Part shown: piece by piece, positions 16,981-24,341 of the stretch
Layout: each line of letters starts with the position of its first letter
Position numbering within the stretch: the first letter of the stretch is position 1
Assembly: GCA_965603725.1 (NCBI GenBank)
Contig: CBFDEC010000011.1
Span: 1-64,000, forward strand
Reading direction: 5' to 3'
From: JAGGSN01 sp965603725
GTDB lineage: Bacteria > Zixibacteria > MSB-5A5 > UBA10806 > 4484-95
DNA: 64,000 nucleotides
Notes under the pieces: generated by a model
What the model was told of the DNA's origin: nothing
What the model saw: only the letters and a program-made list of their open reading frames with translations
The model's database searches: none
Program-made: the position numbers and the translations under genes

Positions 16981-17403
16981 ATGAAAAAATTTGACGTAGT
17001 TATTATTGGTGGAGATCCTGCCGGAATTCAGGTAGTAGTACCCCTGAGAAGCACAAATCCTGATAAATCAATTACTCTTGATAGAAAGGAAAACACCGCT
17101 TTAATTCCACGCGCGATACCCTATATTCTTCACAGTTTAAAATTAGTTGATGATGATATAATGTCGGATGAGCTTCTGAAAAAAAACAATATAGAATTAA
17201 TCTTAGGCGAGGTCATTGATAGAGATGCAAAGATAATTAATTTGATAGATGTCCAACAAATAGAATTTAATAAACCGGTACTTGCCACTGGATTTTTTCC
17301 TGTCATGTCTTCTATATCAGGAATAGATAATAAAAGTATCCACATCTTATCGAAAGATTACGAGAGCCTTGTAGAAATGCGAAACGCTGCTAAATCTGCA
17401 TAA
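16981..17403 (+). pseudogene. Truncated FAD/NAD(P)-disulfide oxidoreductase remnant
   Basis: The 140 residues match only the N-terminal FAD domain of NADH oxidase/CoA-disulfide-reductase-type enzymes, which are normally ~450 residues or more. The dinucleotide motif is damaged (GGDPAG where GGGPAG is expected), the place of the redox Cys before 'AIPY' is Arg ('RAIPY'), and the second-last FAD motif reads 'VLATGFFP' rather than ATGSxP. The frame stops just where the NAD domain should begin, and that domain is not found downstream. A full-length relative is a frequent member of such clusters, so this copy has probably decayed. A short functional protein is possible but less likely. Confidence 0.75.
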
Positions 17404-17428
17404 CGCAATTTTATAATCGGGAGAGGGA

Positions 17429-17707
17429 ATGGCGATTGGAACTAGAATAATCGGAAATTTAAAAAAAGAGCATTGGGATGTAATCAATTATATACGCTAT
17501 ACTTTCAAGGAAACAGGGAAATGTCCCTTAGTTTATCAAACCTGTCAAACGAATGAATTTCACTTAAGGCAACTCAAAAGTCTTTTTCCAACTGGATATC
17601 TAAGAGGGATTTGCAGACTTTCCTGCATTACATACAAAGAAGGCTATTTAAGATACTCTTGGCTACAAGCATACATTGAGAAAGCTACTTCTGGGACACG
17701 ACACTAG
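17429..17707 (+). CDS. DsrC/TusE-like domain, first copy (perhaps 5' half of a split two-domain gene)
   Basis: A 92-residue sequence with the DsrC/TusE pattern: 'EHWDVINYIRYTFKETGKCPLVYQTC', then 'LRQLKSLFPTGYLRGICRL'. DsrC/TusE proteins carry sulfur as persulfide on C-terminal cysteines. Here the standard C-terminal Cys arm is absent, though Cys residues occur in 'YQTC' and 'CRLSC'. The last residues (ATSGTRH) look unlike the family. Its 3' end overlaps the next DsrC-like frame by 32 bp in another frame. Both could be halves of one tandem-domain protein broken by a frameshift near 17676-17705. Confidence 0.65.
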   Translation: MAIGTRIIGNLKKEHWDVINYIRYTFKETGKCPLVYQTCQTNEFHLRQLKSLFPTGYLRGICRLSCITYKEGYLRYSWLQAYIEKATSGTRH

Positions 17708-17990
17708 CTGGGATAAGCAGTTTGCCATATTTGAGGTTCATGAAATGAAAAATCCCCGTGGACTTACAGACAAACGCTGGCGAATTATTAATTTTCTTCG
17801 TGACTGTTACAAGAGAAATAAAATCATTCCTACTGTTTACGGAATGTATGGTACAGATAATATCGAATTAGAAGAGCTTGAGCAGCTATTCCCTGATGGT
17901 TATTATCGTGGGGAAATTGAAATTGCCGGTCTGAGAGTAAGGCAAAATTGCTTTCATTTCCCTTGTTTATATAGAAATGCATCTTCCTGA
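17676..17990 (+). CDS. DsrC/TusE-like domain, second copy
   Basis: A 104-residue frame. From about residue 11, 'SWDKQFAIFEVHEM' resembles the N-terminal arm of DsrC and 'LTDKRWRIINFLRDCYKRNKIIPTVYGMYG...LEELEQLFPDGYYRGEIEIAGLRVR' its core. The TTG at 17676 has no ribosome site and ATG 17745 would drop the arm, so the N-terminus probably belongs to the upstream frame. The C-terminal tail after 'GLRVR' has one Cys pair ('CFHFPC'), not the canonical CysB-x10-CysA. A sulfur-carrier role is a family inference. Confidence 0.6.
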   Translation: MRKLLLGHDTSWDKQFAIFEVHEMKNPRGLTDKRWRIINFLRDCYKRNKIIPTVYGMYGTDNIELEELEQLFPDGYYRGEIEIAGLRVRQNCFHFPCLYRNASS

Positions 17991-18034
17991 AATAAATAAA
18001 AATACTGCTTTCAAACACAGGAAAGGAGTTTGTC

Positions 18035-18847
18035 ATGCTTACTGAAGAGCAAAAACAGCAAATTGAACGACAAAATAAAATAATAGCTGACAATGTGCAC
18101 AACATCAAATGCAGAATCGTTGTCTTCAGTGGCAAAGGGGGCGTTGGTAAGACAACAGTGAGCGTAAATCTCGCCTACGGTTTGCAAATTAGAGGCAACA
18201 AAACAGGTATTCTTGATGCAGATGTAACTGGGCCAAATGTACCAAAAATGCTAGGGCTAAGCGGTGATCTTAACACTTTACATGGACAAATTATTCCTCT
18301 AGAGAGTAAGGGAGTAAAAGTTATTTCTATAGCTTATCTTCTCCCACCGGATCAACCTGTTATGTGGCGTGGACCCATGCGTTCAAAACTGTTGTGTCAG
18401 TTCCTGGGTGACGTCGAGTGGGGGCAGTTGGACTATCTCGTGGCAGACCTACCACCAGGCACCGGCGATGAGATTATCACCCTGACTGAAAAAATGGAAC
18501 CAGATTTAGCCATCATTGTCACCACGCCTCAGGAAGTTTCATTGATAGATTCTGCCAGAGCCATCAATATGGCTAAAAAGATGAAAGTCCCAAGAATTGG
18601 TGTTATCGAAAACATGTCAGGATTAATATGTCCCGAATGTGGTTATAAGATTGACTTGTTTGGTTCAGGCGGCGGTAAAAAACAGGCAGAAAAAATGAAT
18701 GTTTTATTTTTGGGTACACTACCAATTGATATCGAAACTAGAGAAATGTCCGATAAGGGCAAACCCGTAATTCTTGAAAACAAAGAGACTCATATGTCAG
18801 TGGCGATGATAGATATCGTAAAAAAAATTGAAGACATACTCAGTTAG
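18035..18847 (+). CDS. mrp: Mrp/NBP35-type Fe-S cluster carrier ATPase
   Basis: A 270-residue ApbC/Mrp-family ATPase with deviant Walker A 'GKGGVGKTT' (about 34-42), the family block 'ILDADVTGPNVPKMLG', 'VMWRGPM', 'DLPPGTGDE' and the C-terminal 'CPECG' CxxC that holds a bridging [4Fe-4S] cluster in a dimer. Known members bind and pass Fe-S clusters to target proteins. There is no N-terminal DUF59 domain. AAGGAG precedes the ATG. It gives the cluster a general Fe-S carrier beside the two ferredoxin-ATPases. Confidence 0.93.
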   Translation: MLTEEQKQQIERQNKIIADNVHNIKCRIVVFSGKGGVGKTTVSVNLAYGLQIRGNKTGILDADVTGPNVPKMLGLSGDLNTLHGQIIPLESKGVKVISIAYLLPPDQPVMWRGPMRSKLLCQFLGDVEWGQLDYLVADLPPGTGDEIITLTEKMEPDLAIIVTTPQEVSLIDSARAINMAKKMKVPRIGVIENMSGLICPECGYKIDLFGSGGGKKQAEKMNVLFLGTLPIDIETREMSDKGKPVILENKETHMSVAMIDIVKKIEDILS

Positions 18848-18906
18848 GAGGAAAAGGGTTTTTAGTCTGTATTTAAGTCTAAAACTCTTGCAGACGGAGG
18901 TTATTT

Positions 18907-19440
18907 TTGAAGTTTGATCTTTTGAGGAAAAGCATCCTGACAATTCTTCCTCATAAAAAATTTCAAGACGAAGAATATCGTAAATCGAAAGCTTTTTTAG
19001 ATAATTGTAATGCCAGAACTATTGTTGCCTCGTCATCTTATGAGCCGGCTGAAGGAAAATTCGGCATTCTGGTTACCCCGGACATCTTGATAAGCGATGT
19101 AAAATCTATGGAATTCGACGCTTTTATATTAATTGGTGGGGTCGGTTCCATTGAATACTGGCATAATACAGGTGTCCATAACCTGTTGAAGAATGCTAAC
19201 CGGGACAAAAAAATCATCGGGGCTATTTGTCTGGCGCCAGTGACTCTTGCGAATGCCGGTCTTTTAAAAGGTAAAAAGGCTACAGCCTATAATTCAGCCA
19301 GGAGCTTTTTAAAATGGAAAGGGGTTAAATATACTGGCAATCCAGTAGAAATTTCGGGAAATATAATAACTGCTCATGATCCTGAAGCAATAAAAGAGTT
19401 TATAGAAGCCATTGCTGGACAATTGGCGAAATATAGTTAA
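18907..19440 (+). CDS. DJ-1/PfpI-family protein
   Basis: A 177-residue DJ-1/PfpI fold: 'FDAFILIGGVGSIEYWHN' strand-turn and nucleophile elbow 'IGAICLAPVTLANAGLLKGKKAT' with the reactive Cys. Starts at TTG 18907 with GGAGG six bases upstream. The N-terminal beta strand is shorter than usual and begins 'KFDLLRKSILTILPHKKF', fitting the protease/chaperone-like PfpI subgroup. Members act as glyoxalase-like hydrolases, chaperones or redox sensors; no specific substrate can be given. It continues the same-strand cluster. Confidence 0.85.
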   Translation: MKFDLLRKSILTILPHKKFQDEEYRKSKAFLDNCNARTIVASSSYEPAEGKFGILVTPDILISDVKSMEFDAFILIGGVGSIEYWHNTGVHNLLKNANRDKKIIGAICLAPVTLANAGLLKGKKATAYNSARSFLKWKGVKYTGNPVEISGNIITAHDPEAIKEFIEAIAGQLAKYS

Positions 19441-19577
19441 GTATTGAATATATAAATGGTGCCACGGGTTGTCAGATTAAAAACCCGGATAAGTAGAAAA
19501 TAGCAAAGATTAGGATAAAAACAGCGGATTAATTCAATTTAAGGAAGAATGTTTCAGTAAATTAAACCGGAGGAAGC

Positions 19578-20027
19578 ATGGCAAAGAGTAAAATAAAAAT
19601 TGGGATTATAATCTGTGACCGTTATAACATGTGCGCAGGAGGCAAATGCTTGAGGGCTCTTCGTAATAGAGAAGGAGCATTTAGTGTTTATGGTAAGGAT
19701 GAAGTAGAACTAGTTGGCTACACAACTTGTGGTGGTTGTCCTGGCGGAAATATTGAATATGCACCCGAGGAAATGAAAAAGAACGGGGCTCAAGTCATTC
19801 ATTTTGCTACAGGGTTTATTGTCGGATACCCTCCTTGTCCTCACATTAACTATTTTCGTGATTTCATTAAGAGCAGGTATGAGATAGGAGTTGTTTTTGG
19901 AACTCATCCAATCCCTCAGAAATATTACTATACCCATGAAAAATTGAAAACATGGGATTCTGCTGAGTGGAAGGAGATAATTCAGCCGACATTAGCGGAT
20001 GAGGATATTCGTTTTGATTATAATTGA
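19578..20027 (+). CDS. CGGC-domain protein
   Basis: A 149-residue protein with the naming motif 'TTCGGCPGGN', an N-terminal 'ICDRYNMCAGGKCLRALRNREGAF' and later 'GYPPCPHI'. These are the conserved Cys blocks of the CGGC family (PF08821), thought to bind metal, function unknown. The seven or so cysteines in 149 residues fit metal or Fe-S binding. GGAGGAAGC precedes the ATG. CGGC proteins are often in anaerobes next to other cysteine-rich proteins, as here. Confidence 0.88.
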   Translation: MAKSKIKIGIIICDRYNMCAGGKCLRALRNREGAFSVYGKDEVELVGYTTCGGCPGGNIEYAPEEMKKNGAQVIHFATGFIVGYPPCPHINYFRDFIKSRYEIGVVFGTHPIPQKYYYTHEKLKTWDSAEWKEIIQPTLADEDIRFDYN

Positions 20028-20192
20028 CATTCGTATAAACATGTCTGGATATTCTACCCTCTGCTTCTTAAAATATTGCCTTTTACAATGGTAATATCAT
20101 ATACACGGGGACTGTTACATGTTTGATTTTGAGCGAATGCAAATTAGTAAGTAAAAATTCAGTAATTGTTATGGAAAGGAGAAAATAATAAA

Positions 20193-21362
20193 ATGAAAAA
20201 TGACCGGAGAATATCAAATAGAGTTGGTCAAATAGGAAAATCCGCTATCCATGAAATGACAAGATTATCGAAGGAAGTGGATGATGTGGCGTTTTTATCA
20301 TGGGCAAAACCAACATCCGATACACCAGAACATATAAAAGAAGCGGCGATTAATGCCATAAAGAACGGTTCGGTTGGAGGCTATTCTGAAAATGCTGGCT
20401 TATTGAAGTTGCGGGAGGAGATTGTCAGGAAGCTTAACAGAGATAACAAAGTCGAAGCCAATACTTCCCAAGTACTGGTTACCGTGGGCGCTATCGAAGG
20501 GCTATCTGCCGCTGTCATGGCTGTAATCGATCCTGGCGATGAAGTTATTCTGCCATCGCCAACCTACTCTACCCATATTCGTATAGTTGCTATTGCCTCG
20601 GGTAAACCGGTCTTAGTCCCCACAAGCGAAGAAGATGGATTTGTTTTGGATATTGAGAGTGTCAAAAAAGCAATCACTCCCAGGACCAAAGCTATTCTTT
20701 ATTGTTCCCCAAGTAATCCAACAGGCACCGTTTTCAGCGAAAAACAACTTCGTCAAATAGCCCAAATTGCCCTGGAAAATAATTTAATGGTCATTACCGA
20801 TGAAGCTTATGAATACTTTGTCTTTGATGAACACAGGCATTTCAGTATAGCCTCAATTCCCGAAATGAAAAAGAATGTAATTAGCTGTTATACATTTACC
20901 AAAACATATGCGATGACTGGCTGGCGAATTGGTTATCTGCATGCGGACGAGGAATTAATTCCACAAATCACAAAATCTCACATTCCCTTTGCTATCTGCG
21001 CACCGGTAGTTTCTCAATATGCAGCGCTTGGAGCTCTGCAGGGCTCCCAGGATTGTGTCGCAAAATTCAGCGAGCATTATCTTTCAACTCGGAATCTGAT
21101 GTGCGAACGACTCGACAATCTCAACTCGGTCTTTAATTATCAGAAACCAGGCGGCTCCTATCTTATGTTTCCCAGGATATTATTAGATGAAGGCAAAGAT
21201 TCTACTTCTTTTTGCATAAAGCTCTTAAAAAAGGCCAGAGTGTCAACTACACCCGGAATAGCTTTTGGACCAACAGGTCAGAGCCATTTGAGATTATCGT
21301 TCTGTGTTTCTGAAGAGGAGATAAATAAAGCATTCGACAGAATGGAAGCCTATTTTAAGTAA
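20193..21362 (+). CDS. PLP-dependent aminotransferase, class I/II
   Basis: A 389-residue fold-type I aminotransferase. The PLP lysine lies in 'FTKTYAMTGWRIGY', with 'SNPTGTVFS' and 'ITDEAYEYFVFD' as the Asn and Asp/Tyr that hold the cofactor, and the substrate-carboxylate Arg in the C-terminal 'LRLSFCVSEEEI'. I use ATG 20193 rather than the TTG at 20166, as AAGGAG lies between them. Related enzymes act on aspartate, aromatic or branched amino acids. In a sulfur/Fe-S cluster it might handle a Cys-related amino acid, but the sequence gives no proof. Confidence 0.9.
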   Translation: MKNDRRISNRVGQIGKSAIHEMTRLSKEVDDVAFLSWAKPTSDTPEHIKEAAINAIKNGSVGGYSENAGLLKLREEIVRKLNRDNKVEANTSQVLVTVGAIEGLSAAVMAVIDPGDEVILPSPTYSTHIRIVAIASGKPVLVPTSEEDGFVLDIESVKKAITPRTKAILYCSPSNPTGTVFSEKQLRQIAQIALENNLMVITDEAYEYFVFDEHRHFSIASIPEMKKNVISCYTFTKTYAMTGWRIGYLHADEELIPQITKSHIPFAICAPVVSQYAALGALQGSQDCVAKFSEHYLSTRNLMCERLDNLNSVFNYQKPGGSYLMFPRILLDEGKDSTSFCIKLLKKARVSTTPGIAFGPTGQSHLRLSFCVSEEEINKAFDRMEAYFK

Positions 21363-21598
21363 CTGTTATGATTATATATTACTCCCTTGTTCTGGGTGTG
21401 GTTTGAGTAAGAAATTATAGAAATAAGAAGATGGTATTAACCAGATATTGAATAATGGTATATCTTGAAAATGAACCTGTACAATTATGTAAAAACAGTA
21501 TAGAATTTAAAGTCGAAAGTAAAGCAATGGAGACAACTATTTAATGGTATTCCAACAACTTGATCAAACAGATAGATAAAGCATAGAAAGGAATAGAA

Positions 21599-22525
21599 AT
21601 GTATACCTATGGACCAGTACCATCACGCCGATTAGGGCACTCTCTGGGTGTAAGCCCAATTCCGCCTAAAACCTGTTCTTATTCTTGTGTCTATTGCCAA
21701 CTGGGAAGAACAAAACATCTCCAGATTGAAAGAAAAAGTTTTTATGCAAAAGAGGATATTCTCTCCGGAATTACAAAAAGCGTTAAAGCATCCAAATCGG
21801 ATTATATCACTTTTGCTGGCGATGGAGAACCTACACTGTGTAGGGATCTGGGCTGGCTTATACATTATACTAAGATAAAATTGCGTTTACCAGTAGCTGT
21901 AATCACAAACGGTTCATTACTGTTTCTTAAGGATGTTAGACTGGATATAAAAGAAGCTGATGTGGTTCTCCCTACTCTAGATGCGGGCAGCGAAAAAATC
22001 TTCAGACACATTAATAGACCTCATGTTGATATAGGATTTAACACTATGCTTGGCGGTTTGATTGATTTCCGCAGTGAATTCTCCGGGCAAATATGGTTAG
22101 AGGTCATGCTTGTAAAAGGACTAAATGATTCGGAAGAGGAATTATTTAATATCAGAAAAGCGATTGATTTAATAAAACCAGATAGGGTTTATATAGTAAC
22201 GCCTATTCGGCCCCCAGCCGAACCATGGGTCAAGGCGCCGGCTCCAGAAATAATTTTGAAAGCCCAGCAAATAATTGGAGATGCAATGTCAATTACAGAA
22301 ATGGAATCTGGAGAATTCGGTTTGCATGAGTTCACCGATGCTTATCAGGCCATAATGGAAATCGGTTCGCGTCACCCTTTGCGCCGGGAACAGGCAGTAG
22401 AAATCGAGAATGCATTTTCGGCACCAGGCACTGTTGAGAAAATGTTCAAAGAAAAAAAATTGGTAAATGTAGATTTCAACGGAAAGGAATATTTGCTTCC
22501 CAGTTATTTCATAAGAGGTAAATAA
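21599..22525 (+). CDS. Radical SAM protein (COG0731-like)
   Basis: A 308-residue radical SAM enzyme. The [4Fe-4S]/SAM motif is 'CSYSCVYC' near residue 27-34, preceded by 'GPVPSRRLGHSLGVSPIPPKTC', followed by 'TFAGDGEPTL' (GGE-like) and 'TNGSLL'. This belongs to the COG0731 group, distant relatives of the tRNA wybutosine enzyme TYW1; bacterial members are mostly unassigned. The C-terminal ~70 residues look like a small winged-helix domain ('RREQAVEIENAFSAPGTVEKMF'). It is the last gene of the same-strand cluster. Confidence 0.9.
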   Translation: MYTYGPVPSRRLGHSLGVSPIPPKTCSYSCVYCQLGRTKHLQIERKSFYAKEDILSGITKSVKASKSDYITFAGDGEPTLCRDLGWLIHYTKIKLRLPVAVITNGSLLFLKDVRLDIKEADVVLPTLDAGSEKIFRHINRPHVDIGFNTMLGGLIDFRSEFSGQIWLEVMLVKGLNDSEEELFNIRKAIDLIKPDRVYIVTPIRPPAEPWVKAPAPEIILKAQQIIGDAMSITEMESGEFGLHEFTDAYQAIMEIGSRHPLRREQAVEIENAFSAPGTVEKMFKEKKLVNVDFNGKEYLLPSYFIRGK

Positions 22526-22645
22526 TGTTTTGCCTGAGTTAAAAACAGACTTTTGTTAGTAAAAAGATTGTCCGCAGGATCTGCGGGAAGCGATTTCCTT
22601 CTTTTGGTATAATTAAAAAAACAAAAAGAATTAAGGAGGAGATCG

Positions 22646-22800
22646 ATGGCCAAACGAAAATTTACAGTCGAGGAGAAGTTCAAGATTTTAGAGGAAGCCC
22701 GTCAGCCGGGAGCAAGCGTAGCCGAGGCTTGTCGATGGGAGCCTCCGCAACCACCGTGATTTTGTTTAGGGCAAAGAGGATATGTGCTCGAGAACCCATT
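22646..22800 (+). pseudogene. Broken IS3-type transposase orfA fragment
   Basis: After a strong AAGGAGGAG site, the ATG at 22646 opens 'MAKRKFTVEEKFKILEEAR', a helix-turn-helix start typical of IS3-family OrfA. The frame shifts near 22735, after 'AEACR': the original frame stops at 22759, while another frame continues with 'MGASATTVILFRAKR', the expected next helix. The rest of OrfA and all of OrfB are missing. The CCGCAG/CTGCGG palindrome 22574-22588 upstream may be part of the old element. Confidence 0.75.
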
Positions 22801-22859
22801 ACAATTGCAGCTTTCGCACTTGTTTTTACTTATCATTTCTCTTACCTCGTCAGCACGTT

Positions 22860-23636
22860 TTATAGTTTCGCCACTCTCAGGCAAACCTTATGGACATGTG
22901 GTCTGAACAGGCGCATACCGCCTCCCTCGGAGACGACCCGCAGGACCTCTCCCGGTTTTTTTACCACCACGCCGGAAAGCAAGGTCACATTCTTAGCACA
23001 GAACGCATCCGGCAGCAGAGGCGTCGAGGCGCCGAGCACCACTACCTCTCTGCAACCTCCGGCGGCCTCTAGCAACTTGTCGATGGTGTGGTTGATAATA
23101 GATGTTGCGGTGATGAGCGCCACCTGACATCCCGGAAGCGCGTCCTCGGCTTCCTCGGCGGGGCGGAGGAGGCCAATTGGTTTGTCTACTCGTTCGAACA
23201 CAGTCAGAGAACGAGCCCGTTCCTTTAGCGTGTTTACAAGAGGGCCGAAATTCCCCACCATGCCTACGTGGTCCTCGCGTCTGAGATCGAGGTGGTCCAG
23301 GATGTCTCCATCCTGAAAGCGCACCTTCTCGACATTCGTCAGTGCGTTGGCACACGCCAACCCCACGGCCGCCTCTATGGGGTCATCCGACGCGAGCAAG
23401 GTCACAAGGTCGGAGGACCATCTGCCGGAGAGCGGACGAAGCCCGTGAAACACCGAGCAGCCCCCTTGTGCCTCCTTACGGAAGGTGAATGCGACACCTG
23501 TTCTGTTGTCTTTTAGCATAACCGCCGTGTACCCCAGACCGATGCGAACGTCAGAGACAATGGTCTCCCGGGCTTGCTCTGTCAGGTTCGCCACGATTCG
23601 GGTGGCGACAGATGCATGTTTTGCTTTAATATCCAT
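22860..23636 (-). CDS. DUF364 (Rossmann-like, putative heavy-metal chelation) protein
   Basis: A 258-residue protein with an N-terminal DUF4213-like part ('VSDVRIGLGYTAVMLK', 'GRWSSDLVTLLASDDPIEAAVGLACANAL') and a C-terminal Rossmann-like DUF364 part ('VGMVGNFGPLV', 'ALITATSIINHTIDKLLE', 'VVVLGASTPLLPDAF'). The family name reflects a proposed metal-chelation role; it is often beside metal-transport or cofactor genes. The gene is clearly more GC-rich than everything around it, stands on the opposite strand and borders a dead IS fragment, so it was probably acquired. GGAG precedes the ATG. No frameshift is visible. Confidence 0.85.
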   Translation of the reverse strand: MDIKAKHASVATRIVANLTEQARETIVSDVRIGLGYTAVMLKDNRTGVAFTFRKEAQGGCSVFHGLRPLSGRWSSDLVTLLASDDPIEAAVGLACANALTNVEKVRFQDGDILDHLDLRREDHVGMVGNFGPLVNTLKERARSLTVFERVDKPIGLLRPAEEAEDALPGCQVALITATSIINHTIDKLLEAAGGCREVVVLGASTPLLPDAFCAKNVTLLSGVVVKKPGEVLRVVSEGGGMRLFRPHVHKVCLRVAKL

Positions 23637-23783
23637 AGCTTTCTCCGTCAGCTTAATTATAATAAAATGTGTCCAGTGAAGTAAGCATTTTCATAAAAAA
23701 TCGAATAAAGTGAAGGATCAATAGGTCTATATTACGAGAGGCATAGCGATATATTATTTGATTATTATCAGGAGGAAATCAGA

Positions 23784-23918
23784 ATGGCTATGCGTGAATG
23801 TCCAAAATGTGAATGCATGGAAATCGATAGCGGTTGGGTCTTGAGTGCCGGGAAAATAGCCTATAAATCGGATAAGTTGAGATACCCTATTTATGAAAGC
23901 AACTGCAAAACACCATGA
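23784..23918 (+). CDS. Short zinc-ribbon-like ORF, probably cut off
   Basis: A 44-residue frame with a strong AGGAGG site, starting 'MAMRECPKCECMEIDSGWVLS' and ending 'YESNCKTP'. It resembles the first half of small bacterial zinc-binding proteins where an N-terminal CxxC is followed by a second CxxCG near the C-terminus; that second pair is missing here. Probably a truncated remnant, though translation remains possible. Confidence 0.45.
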   Translation: MAMRECPKCECMEIDSGWVLSAGKIAYKSDKLRYPIYESNCKTP

Positions 23919-24031
23919 CCATCATATTACTTTTTGCTTGCCTGCAGCTCAATTTTCCCTGTTCCGAAAAAGCGCCTCCTAAAAAACAGCGCCAAATTTA
24001 CCAAACTAATGAGCACAGGCACTTTTATATG

Positions 24032-24063
24032 TTTCAGGATGGAAGTTTTGCGACATCCTGAAA
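24032..24063. repeat. Palindromic repeat, TCAGGATG family, copy 1
   Basis: TTTCAGGATG (24032-24041) pairs with CATCCTGAAA (24054-24063) around a 12-nt loop. Same core as the copies at 24079 and 43415. Confidence 0.75.
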
Positions 24064-24078
24064 CCAAGTGCCCAACAA

Positions 24079-24110
24079 CCTCAGGATGTCATTTCATTTC
24101 CATCCTGAGG
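24079..24110. repeat. Palindromic repeat, TCAGGATG family, copy 2
   Basis: CCTCAGGATG (24079-24088) pairs perfectly with CATCCTGAGG (24101-24110). Confidence 0.75.
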
Positions 24111-24208
24111 TATAGGAAATGTTGCACTATATTATAATTATCCGGAGTTATTTTAATTATAAATTAGTATCCCATCCAAAGGGTGGGCTAAACTGAATTT
24201 ATTAGCAA

Positions 24209-24281
24209 TCGTAGGGCAGTCCGCCTTGGCGGACGACTTCTGCCTCTTAATTGGCAAGTCTCGGAAAGACCTGCCCTACGA
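24209..24281. repeat. Nested palindromic repeat, TAGGGCAG type
   Basis: Outer arms TCGTAGGGCAG (24209-24219) and CTGCCCTACGA (24271-24281) enclose an inner perfect hairpin GTCCGCC-TT-GGCGGAC (24219-24234). A similar design, with TAGGACAG arms, occurs at 45161. Confidence 0.75.
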
Positions 24282-24341
24282 CTGCTTTATATATAAATTA
24301 TTTTAATATCTTATTCTTTTTACTTTGCCCTTATTAATGAA

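Larger units (their letters stand above)
23919..24341. other. Gene-free stretch with palindromic repeats
   Basis: 420 bp with no credible gene. It holds three long inverted repeats listed separately (24032, 24079, 24209). It separates the truncated zinc-ribbon ORF from the AT-rich nuclease-like gene. Confidence 0.6.

Noticed and set aside
19441..19480. Another sigma-54 promoter before the CGGC gene
   Set aside because: GGTGCCACGGGTTGTC has the right spacing only roughly and lacks the -24 GGCAC and -12 TTGC blocks.
22729..23516. Plus-strand frames opposite the GC-rich DUF364 gene
   Set aside because: Long antisense frames are expected in GC-rich DNA; the minus strand has conserved DUF4213/DUF364 motifs and a ribosome site.
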